Source of the DNA: Caldilineaceae bacterium
GTDB taxonomy: Bacteria; Chloroflexota; Anaerolineae; Caldilineales; Caldilineaceae
Reading direction: 5' to 3'
DNA length: 11,484 bases
Assembly: GCA_026645635.1 (NCBI GenBank)
Contig: JAPKMV010000052.1
Location: forward strand, 1 to 11,484
The notes beneath the pieces were generated by a model. It made no database searches. It was not told the DNA's origin and was given only the letters and a program-made list of their open reading frames with translations. Positions within the stretch are counted from its first letter, which is position 1; each line of letters opens with the position of its first letter. Positions 1 through 7,900 of the stretch are shown in pieces. Both the position numbers and the translations under genes were made by a program.

Positions 1-545
1 AGATCCCCCGGCCACCACATCCAAGCCCCCCCCGACGAAAACTGAAGATCGTACTTGGTCTCGTTGGTGGCGTTGTCGGTCCAGGCGAAGCTAATTTCCT
101 CTGGCGTGACGCTCGTCGCCTGAAAGCCGGTCGGCGCGGCCGGCGCAGCGTTGGGCGTCTGCACTGTGACTGTAGGCGTAAAGTTGCTGCGTGCGCCCCC
201 ACGCGCCGCCCTCACGCGAATGTAGTAGGTGGTATTGTGCGTCAGGCCAGTGAACGTGTAGCTAGTGACGTCCGGGCCAAGGGAGATCGTGGTCGGACTG
301 GAAAATCCGCTCGACGTGGACCGTTGCAGCTCAAAGCCGGTTTCATCGGCTGAGTTGTCTGTCCACGTTACATCGACAGTCGTGTACGAGGTTGCGGTCG
401 CACTGAGGTCAGACGGCGCATTCGGCGGCTGCTCGTAGACGCCAACGCGCGCCACGTAGGCAAAGCCAACGGAAACGCGCCGCTGCGCCTCCGTCGCCCG
501 ATTCGCCTGATAGAGAAAGCCTGCGCTCAGCGACCGCTGCGTCAT
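1..545 (-). CDS. FN3-repeat phage tail/fibre protein, C-terminus beyond the window
   Basis: This reads as 181 codons from ATG at 545 with no stop before the left edge, so the C-terminus is missing. After a short N-terminal region (about residues 1-40, including VSVGFAYVARVGVYEQPP) there are two fibronectin type III modules. The first spans about residues 41-130, with the core tryptophan in VTWTDNSADETGFELQR and the closing strands TSYTFTGL and TTYYIRVRA. The second starts near residue 136 with the matching FAWTDNATNETKYDLQF and is cut by the edge. FN3 modules are common surface decorations on tail tip and fibre proteins, where they are thought to help adhesion; no catalytic motif is visible. 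The start overlaps the stop of the upstream gene as ATGA, with a GGAAGG ribosome-binding sequence 7 bases upstream (553-558). A run of eight C (26-33) in the second module could be a sequencing-error site, because the residues after it are unusually tryptophan-rich. Confidence 0.85.
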   Translation of the reverse strand, partial: MTQRSLSAGFLYQANRATEAQRRVSVGFAYVARVGVYEQPPNAPSDLSATATSYTTVDVTWTDNSADETGFELQRSTSSGFSSPTTISLGPDVTSYTFTGLTHNTTYYIRVRAARGGARSNFTPTVTVQTPNAAPAAPTGFQATSVTPEEISFAWTDNATNETKYDLQFSSGGAWMWWPGD

Positions 546-1639
546 GTGGTTGCCTTCCAACCAATCTGCAAGGCATCCAGATCGTCGCCTGTCCAGGCCA
601 GGACCGTAGCCGGATTGACCGTTGCCGGCGAGGTATACCACAGATAGCTGTTGGTTAATGTCAATGGCGATAGGTCATAGTTGCCACCATCCACACGCAG
701 AAACGGTGTCAGCTTGCCTAGAGCCGGATCGGCGACCTTGGTGTAGGTGCAGAGCTGTACCCCCAACACGTCGCCGGTGAGAATGGTCGGTGCAGTCAAC
801 TGCACGCAGGTGCGCGCGTCCACGGTCGAGGTAGAAAGGTACGTTGTGTCGTCGTCGGGCGGGCCAACGAAGAAGTTAGCCTCGTCGATTTCGGTATACT
901 GTGCAGCGCCGGTGCTGCTCCACTCGGCGTGGTCGCCATCCCCCTCTGCCCCCAACATGGCGATAGCGGCTCCCTGCGGCCACACAATGCCGCCTGAAGC
1001 ATCGAGGATGATGAAGTCGTCAAAGTAGTAGCGACCGGTGCCGCCGGCGCTGGAAACCGCAGGGAATCCAATGTGAACCGTCCCTACGTTTTGAGACGCG
1101 CCAGGGCTGGTGTTCTGGTTGGTAAGTGCAAATTCGACAGCGCCGTTCAGCCGCAGTTCGACTTCCCCGGCGGTCGGATGGACCAAAACCCGCAACTCGA
1201 TGTAGTTCCACGAATCGAAGTTCACGACGTTGGTACTCGTCCCCAACACCGCTGTGTTGCGCCCACGATGCACTTTGAGCTTGCGCGTCGATGGATCCAG
1301 AGCCAACAGCACCTGCACTGTCCCGGCTGTGTTGAGCAGCGCCAGCACCGAAGTCGCGGTCGTCGCGCCAGACGCGCCGGCGAGGGTCACTGCGCTGGAC
1401 AGATAGAAGCCAAAGCCAACGACAACATGCGTATTGCCGGCAGGGTTAAACTGCCTGCCAAGATAATGAGCCGTTCCTGCGTTGCTTTTGGCGAAATCAA
1501 GTCCTCCCAGCCCGCTGCGCTTGGCCGTACTGCTGTAGTACACAAAGCCACTACTCCCCACAAGCTCGTTCCACAAACCGACTGTATTATCGGCAAAATC
1601 TACTTCAAAGCCATCCATAAACACGACATTGCCAGTCAT
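542..1639 (-). CDS. LamG/concanavalin A-like phage structural protein (365 aa), possible tail-tip or receptor-binding component
   Basis: The first 210 or so residues look like a concanavalin A-like (LamG) beta-sandwich. The signs are alternating hydrophobic strands (THVVVGFGFYL at 70-80, VQVLLALDPSTRKLKVHRG at 108-126), the signature WNYIELRVLVH followed by GEVELRLNG (144-166), and the closing strand YYFDDFIILDASGG (204-217). A second module follows, with GDGDHAEWSSTG (233-244), YTEIDE (248-253) and DDDTTYLST (262-270). From memory, this arrangement recurs in phage minor virion proteins, where the C-terminal module has no established activity. Ligand binding to host surface glycans is inference. 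A GAGGG ribosome-binding sequence (1648-1652) lies 8 bases before the ATG. The start overlaps the preceding stop as ATGA, and the stop overlaps the next start in the same way, so the gene sits mid-operon. No signal peptide or membrane segment is seen, as expected for a virion protein. Confidence 0.85.
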   Translation of the reverse strand: MTGNVVFMDGFEVDFADNTVGLWNELVGSSGFVYYSSTAKRSGLGGLDFAKSNAGTAHYLGRQFNPAGNTHVVVGFGFYLSSAVTLAGASGATTATSVLALLNTAGTVQVLLALDPSTRKLKVHRGRNTAVLGTSTNVVNFDSWNYIELRVLVHPTAGEVELRLNGAVEFALTNQNTSPGASQNVGTVHIGFPAVSSAGGTGRYYFDDFIILDASGGIVWPQGAAIAMLGAEGDGDHAEWSSTGAAQYTEIDEANFFVGPPDDDTTYLSTSTVDARTCVQLTAPTILTGDVLGVQLCTYTKVADPALGKLTPFLRVDGGNYDLSPLTLTNSYLWYTSPATVNPATVLAWTGDDLDALQIGWKATT

Positions 1640-1905
1640 CGTTGACGCCCTCGTCGGATATAGGCATAGAAAAGATTCGCTACAGTAAAAGCCAGGCTTT
1701 GCAGCCAGGACGCACGCCTGGCGTGATAGATCTGGTCGTAAAGCGCAGGGTTGTCGATTTCAAATTTCAAAGGGACAGACACCTGTCTGGAGGGCTTGGG
1801 ATAGGGATAATCCACAGGACGAAAGGTCATCATTGGCGGAACATCCTGCAACCATTCGTCCACAGCCTCTGCATATTGTTCGGGGGTATAGTCGTCGAGA
1901 GACAT
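1636..1905 (-). CDS. hypothetical protein, 89 aa, between the tape measure gene and the LamG gene
   Basis: I do not recognise this family. The N-terminus is acidic and probably helical (DDYTPEQYAEAVDEWLQDV, residues 4-22). The middle is proline- and tyrosine-rich (PVDYPYPKPSRQ, 30-41), and the C-terminus is a hydrophobic helix bounded by basic residues (roughly 65-83, ending YIRRGRQR). That last segment could be amphipathic or associate with a membrane or another virion protein, but it is short for a confident transmembrane call. The gene is supported by a strong AAGGAG ribosome-binding sequence (1911-1916) 5 bases before the ATG, by its ATGA overlap with the next gene, and by filling the space between the terminator and the LamG gene without gaps. 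Small proteins in this position of tail operons are often assembly or tail-tip adaptors; that role is only inferred. Confidence 0.75.
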   Translation of the reverse strand: MSLDDYTPEQYAEAVDEWLQDVPPMMTFRPVDYPYPKPSRQVSVPLKFEIDNPALYDQIYHARRASWLQSLAFTVANLFYAYIRRGRQR

Positions 1906-1926
1906 AGAAGCTCCTTAAATGAGAAA

Positions 1927-1962
1927 GACGTTCCCCAGGTATAGAAAATCCTGGGGAACGTC
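1927..1962 (-). terminator. Rho-independent terminator after the giant gene
   Basis: A perfect 13-bp inverted repeat, GACGTTCCCCAGG (1927-1939) and CCTGGGGAACGTC (1950-1962), encloses a 10-base A/T-rich loop. It begins 10 bases past the TGA stop of the giant gene. Read in the transcribed direction, the stem is followed by TTTCTCATTT, a T-rich but interrupted tract, so termination may be partial. Some read-through would let the giant gene and the three small genes share a transcript. Confidence 0.75.
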
Positions 1963-1967
1963 GTCAA
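1938..1967 (-). promoter_or_regulatory. possible sigma70-type promoter for the three downstream tail genes, overlapping the terminator stem
   Basis: On the minus strand TTGACG (1967-1962) matches the -35 consensus at five of six positions, and TATACC (1943-1938) matches the -10 consensus at four of six, with an 18-base spacer. The predicted start would fall about 20-25 bases before the AAGGAG ribosome-binding sequence of the 89-residue gene. The -10 lies in the hairpin loop and the top of the stem, so promoter and terminator would share the same DNA. A single weak match in phage DNA can arise by chance, and a phage polymerase might use quite different signals. Confidence 0.35.
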
Positions 1968-1972
1968 GGGTT

Positions 1973-4900
1973 TCACCGTCGCTGGTTGCGGCTGTACTTG
2001 CCGTTGAGCCAGCGATCAGCGGAATTGGTGTCTAACAGCAACTGCGCCAGATCCTCGGCCACTTCCTCGACACTGCGAGTGCTGGTTCTGGATTCAGAGG
2101 AACCATACGGCGAGTACCACGGCGATGCGGGAGGAGTCTCCGGTGTCTCCGGCGTAGACGATGCCGGCGGCGTGTACCATGTCGGCGGCGGCGCTGCGCC
2201 CACGTCGGGAGGTTCTGGTCCGATGGGCGGCGCATCTGGATCGGGTGGAGGCGGCGGCGGCGGCGGCGTTCCACCACCGTTCTGCGCGTCCTTCAGGATG
2301 CGGGCGATTTCCTCGGCCAATGTCTTGATGTCAGGCAGAATCTCGTCGCGCCAGGAGACAAAGAAGGCGTTCATGGCGCCGACCGCTTTGGCCTGGTTGA
2401 CCACAGAGGCGTAGCGGTCATCTTCCAGTTTGTCGGCATCCTCCCAATATTTCTCCAACCGCTTCTGACGGTCGGCGTCTTGCTCGGCCTCCAACACCAT
2501 CTGCGCCTCGGTCGCGTCCTTGAGTTCCTGGGCCTGGGTGCGGTTGCGCTCGATAGAGGCGATCTGCTCGGCGGCTGCTTCCTGCATGTGCGTCATTTGC
2601 AGGTTGTGTAGCTCGGTTTGCAGATCCTTCATGGTCTGGAAGTTCTGCTCAGCGGCGGTCATCTGCACACTTTGCATGACCTGGCCCTCTTTGGCCTGGC
2701 GCTGCGAGAGGGCGAGGGACTCTTTCTGCATCCCGACCTGCTCGATCATATGCGCGGTCTGCATGTCAAAGAGGGCAATCTGAAGCTCTTTGACTTCCTC
2801 GTAGTGGGACTTCTTGCGCTCGAAGTCCTCGTCCTCCCACTCTTTCTGCTGCTTCAGGCGTTCTTCCTGCCGCCCGCGCTGGTCCTCGCCCATGCCGTAG
2901 CGGATCTGGTCGCGCTCCATCTCACGGCGCAGCCCAATCTTTTGTCTGCCGGTGGCAAGGCGAATGTTGCGGCGGTAGTCCTCCTGCCGCCAACCAAACT
3001 CCAGCCCGGATTGCTCACCCTGGAAAGCCATGTCCTCGAAACGCCATTGCCAGGTGATGGGTCTGCGCTCTCCCTGAATCGCCAATTCCTCGTCCTGCTG
3101 GCGGTACTGCGTCATCATGATGTTGCGCTGGAGACCACGCTCAGCCAGTTGCATTCCCAGGTTGCGGTCGATGTGGCCTAACTGCATGGCATAGCGTTCA
3201 TCGCCATGCCGCACGTTCATGGCGAAGTTGATGCGATTGAAGCCAAACTGCTGCTCTTGAAACTCCCAACCCTTCTGCGTAATGCCAAACTGCGCGTTGG
3301 CCATCGCCATGCTGCGGCCCAGGCCGGATTGAATGAGACCAATGTTCCAGTCCATGTCGGCCATGGCGTGACCGTGGCGCATGTTCAGCATGTCGAGATT
3401 GTACTGATTGCGCTGCTGCACCTCGCCCATGACCGCAGGGACAGCCGGCGTGTACACCCCGCCTGTATTGCCGGCATAGTAGCCGCCCATCTTGCCCGGC
3501 GTCCCCCAGGCAATGCGCGCCTCGCGGTCGCGATGCTCACGGGAGAGCGTTATGCCCTTGCGGTCGAGGCTCCAGAGTTCTTCCTGGTTGGCGGCGAGGC
3601 CGGTTTTCAGGTCCATCGTCGGCGCGATGCCCTGGATACCGTACTCGGCCTCAATCTGCGCAGGTGTGATGGTCCCCTGCTGCAGCGCCAGATTGAAGGT
3701 GTAGGGCGACGAGGGGGCCAGCATCTCCAGCACCATGCCCATCTTGCGGGAACCATATTCTATTCCCAACGCGCCCGTGGTCATGGCGAAGTCAGGACGC
3801 GCTGCCATCGGAATCGACCCTAGTTTCGCAGGGTCAATCGCGCCGTAATAAGCGCTGCCAATGCTCAGACGGTTGAGGTCCGCCGTGGATGCGTCCGACA
3901 TCCCGTCCATAATCGGACCGGCAGCGGAGTGCATGGGCGAGATGCCCAGGCTATCCATGATCTGAAAGATGCCTTGCGAGAAGCCCGACGACGAGACTTC
4001 CTCGCGCACCGCGGTCATGCCCATTTTGTAGAGCGTTTTCAGATGCTCTGGATTCTTGAGCAAGTCCTCAGTTTTGAGGCCGGTATTGCTCATGTAGTTG
4101 GCGACGAAGCGACCCAGGTACTCGGCGTCTGAGCCAGCCCCGGCCAGCATGAGGCTGTGGATCAGCCCCTGCTCGTCTTTGACGCCCATCTTGGACAGGT
4201 CGCCTTGCTCAAAGGCACTGCGCGCCTCGGCCTGCTGTTTGCCAGCGGTATTCGCATCAGCCCGTTGCGCTTTCCAGTCCTTGTAGGAGTCATAGGTGTC
4301 GCCGGCAAACATGGCCGGCGCACTCCAGAACGCCCATTGTACTTTGTCGGCAAGACCCCCTAGAGGTTCACCAATCGCCTTCAGGGCTTTGCCTCGCCAA
4401 TCATTGCTAAAGCTCTTTGCGCCAGCCGTTCCTACTTTGGCAACGTCGCCTACTATGCCGGTCCACAGATCGCGGCCAACATCAAGAGCACCCCCTATTC
4501 CCTTATAGCTTTCTAATCCACCAGAGAGATCGCTAACATTGGGAATGAAACTGCTTTCACTCATGCTCTGAATCACACCACTTACGCTGCGCCAGGCATT
4601 TTCATCGGTGGCCAGCGCCAGATTGCCCAACCCTGCTACATGGGGAATCATGTGACCGGCCATGCGCAAGCCCATCGTTTGCGGCTGCGCATTCAAAGCC
4701 TTCATGGTCATCATGTCAATGCCCATTACCCCCGTTTTGAGCATCGTCATGCCAAGCATAGGACCAAGCACTGCACCCATACCACCTGTAGCGGCAGCGG
4801 CTGTACCTGCGGCAGCGGCTGTTCCTGCTGCAGCGGCTGTACCTGTGGCGGCGGCTGTACCTGTGGCGGCGGCTGTTCCTGCTGCGGCAGCTGTTCCTGC

Positions 4901-7900
4901 GGCAGCGGCTGTTCCTGCGGCAGCGGCTGTTCCTGCGGCAGCGGCTGTTCCTGCGGCAGCGGCTGTTCCTGCACCACCCAGGCTCTGACTCACCAGTTGC
5001 GCGCCCATTGCCAACTGGATAATCTCGTCAAGACTCTGTTCTTTGCTGGCTCCCATGCCAACTAAGCCACCAACAAGACCGCCGATACTACCGAAGCCTT
5101 TGCCGAATTGGCGCATGGTTGCGCCAACGATCACCGCGCCGGCCAGCCCGCCCATGATACCTTTGCCTGCTTCTTTGGCGGTATGGATCGAAGTCTGTTC
5201 GTCCAGGGTCAGATTCTGGTTCCACCAGTCATCTACCATCGTGGCCAGCCCCTGGAAGCGTTCGCCAGCCCGCTCGCGCACAATGGCGCGTACGCCATCG
5301 TTGGCAATCAGCTTCTGGTTCAGGGTCTGTTCAGACAGATCCATGCCCTCGCCGGCGCGCTGCATAGACTCAATGCCAACCTGCGCCTTGCGGTAGGTTT
5401 CAATGTCCTGGCGAATGCCGCCGAACATCAAATTGTTGATCCGTCCCATTGAGAAGGCAGCCCAGCCCATCCAGCCCAGGCCCGCAAAGCCGCCCATCTG
5501 GTCGGTGAAGCGGCCCCATGCCCCATACGGCCGATCTACGTCGCCGCCGCCACCACCACCACCACGACCACCCTTCTTGCCGCCTTTATTTGACGTGTCA
5601 ACGCCCATCATTTCGACGTTGGCTTCGTCCCACTCAGCAAGGCCCACGACCTGTTTCAGCTTGTCGTGAATAGCCTGGAAGGTTTCTAGCCGCTCTCTCA
5701 GGTCTTTGGTTTCAGTTTGAAACTCGCCAAATTCCTGGCGACCTTCTCGGCCCAACGTGGAGGCGTCATATTTTCCAGGTTTGGGGACGCTCTCCGACAC
5801 TTCCTTGAGTTGTCGGTTCCATTCGGTGAGGCTCTTGCGTAGCGCGCCCATGTCGGTCACACCTTCGCGCGCTTGCTGCCATGTCTGCCCCATGCGCGGG
5901 ACAAGTTCATCCAGCGCATCGCTCAGATCCTTCACCTTCTCGCGTAACTCGCCTACCTTGCTGCGCGAAATAGGCTCTGGCTGCTCAAAGTGCAAGTTCA
6001 GGCCATCGGGCGTCATCTGCCCACGGATGGAACGGGTGTAGCCCAGGTTCGCCGCCAACCGGCCTGCGCCGACCATACCCTGCATCTGCCAGTGTTGGGC
6101 GTAGGAGGCCGCTCCCCCCTGCCCCATGCCGCCCATCGGGTCCACGTAGACGCCTGGCGCTGCGCCCCACGGCATCCCCATGCCGCCGCCGCCCATAGGC
6201 GCGCCGCCTGGATAGACGCCGTTGCCTGCCCCTGGCCGGTTCGCCATGCGCGCTGCGCCTGCCGCTTGCGGGTTCAGGCGGTCGGGGTCTCGCTCGACCT
6301 GTCCGCCGGCGACCTTCACCCCTGCGGCCTGCGCCAACTGCGGGGCAATGCGGCCCAGGGTTTCTTTGGCAATCGGGACGAGGTTCGGCGCGATTTCCTT
6401 GAACGCTTCAGGGTCCATCAGGTAGAGGCCCAACGCGTCTGCCGCCATCTCCTGCGGTTCGCTGGCGACTTTCGGGTCTAGTCCCCCAGGCCCGTAGAAG
6501 CGGGGATCTTCACGCACGCGATGCAAATCGGCGGCGAGACTCTGCCCGCCGATATTGCCACTCGTCCAGCCCAGGAGTTCCAACCAGTCCTTGCCCTTGG
6601 TGTCGTCCTGGTAGGGATTGCCCATCATCTCGACGGCATGGCCCAACTCGTGCCAGCGCGTCAGCCATCGTGCATGGGGAGATTTGCTATTCAGTTCTTT
6701 GGCAAGACGAATAACCGGCGTGCCTTCGCTAATGTCCGCTTCCGCAAGGCGTCCAGATAACACGGATGCACTGCCGGCATAATCAATTCGCACACCGCCC
6801 GCGCGCGCCGCGTTGAGCCAACGATCTTCGTCAGCTCTGTAGTTGAAATTAGAAGGTGCTACGCCATTGACGGGAGGTGGCGCAGCGGGGGTGCCTGGAT
6901 CCACAGGAGGGGGAGCGGCTGGCCCACCTGGTGCGCCTACGTTCCCACCCCCTGGCGCGGGGGCAGGGTCAGGGTGCAGCACGTTGCCCAGGTTGTTGGG
7001 CGGAGGCACGCCACCGGCCTCGCCTGGCGCAGCGCCGGCCTGGGGCTGTTGGGCGAGATCGTCCTCCATCTTCTGCCGCTGCCGCTCGACGGCGGCTTGC
7101 TGCTCGGCCTTGGCCTGGGCCGTATCCATCATCGAGAAGAAGTCGTCCTCGAAGAAGGGATTGCTGTCCGCCATGCCTGCGCTTTTGCGCAGACCTAGAG
7201 ACTTGGGCGGCTTGTAGTTCTTGTCCATGTACGGACGCTGCTGGTAGGTCATCCCTGCCGGCGCGAACTTGGCAAACGCTTTGGCAAGAATGCCCTGCTT
7301 TTTGCGCGCGCTGGCAAGGTTCGCTTCGGTCGGCGCATGGTCGGGCAACTGCGCCCGATTGACCATTATAGGCTTGGAGCGTCTGCGCCCGCGCGAGTCC
7401 GTGATGCCGGCGCGCTCGGCCACGTAAGCGGCTTGTTGGGCAAGACCCAACTTTTCGGTCCAGTTCTGCTGCACCAGGGGATTGCTCAAATTCACCGGAA
7501 TGCTGGCGCTGCGCGATTCTGCCAGAGCCTGGCTGAACAATTCAGGCGTCAGGTGGCCTGCCTTCATCGCATTGTCCAGGTAGAGGTTCATGGGCATGTC
7601 GGCGGGTCTCGCCCCCGGCCCGCCATCGAGGGCAGCGAGGCGATTGCTGACATTCTGCTCGACCTGCCCGCGGTCGTAGATGTCGAGATAGCCCCCGCTG
7701 AAGTCCTTGCCGGTCATCTCGCTGAAGCCATGCACGTAGGCGGTCACCTGGGCAATCAGTTCGTCCAGATCTCCACCGCGCAAGGCATTCAGATCGGCCT
7801 TGGGGTCGTTCAGGGCTTCGGCGGCCTGGGTCAACTGGTCGAACCGCTTCGACGACACAAACTTGAGATCGCGCACTTCGCCGGTCTCCAGGTCTGCGTA

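Noticed and set aside
1927..1962. Inverted repeat considered as a recombination or attachment site
   Set aside because: It lies immediately after a stop codon, is followed by a T-rich tract on the coding strand, and there is no integrase gene nearby; a terminator explains it simply.
1973..3430. Search for a lytic transglycosylase, M23 peptidase or NlpC/P60 domain in the C-terminal part, common in tape measure proteins
   Set aside because: I found no convincing catalytic motif; the only peptidase motif in the chain is HELGH at residues 1586-1590.
4350..4790. Slightly lower GC in part of the tape-measure section, considered as a recent insert
   Set aside because: By rough counting the drop is modest and patchy, the frame is continuous, and the amino acid make-up alone could cause it.
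4790..4969. Tandem array considered as a CRISPR or as an iteron-type origin
   Set aside because: The units abut with no spacers, are 18 bp and stay exactly in the coding frame; they are a protein repeat.
4640..5065. Plus-strand cysteine-rich frame reading CSCGSG repeats, metallothionein-like at first sight
   Set aside because: It is the antisense reading of the 18-bp repeat array coding GTAAAA on the minus strand; repeats give open frames in every phase.
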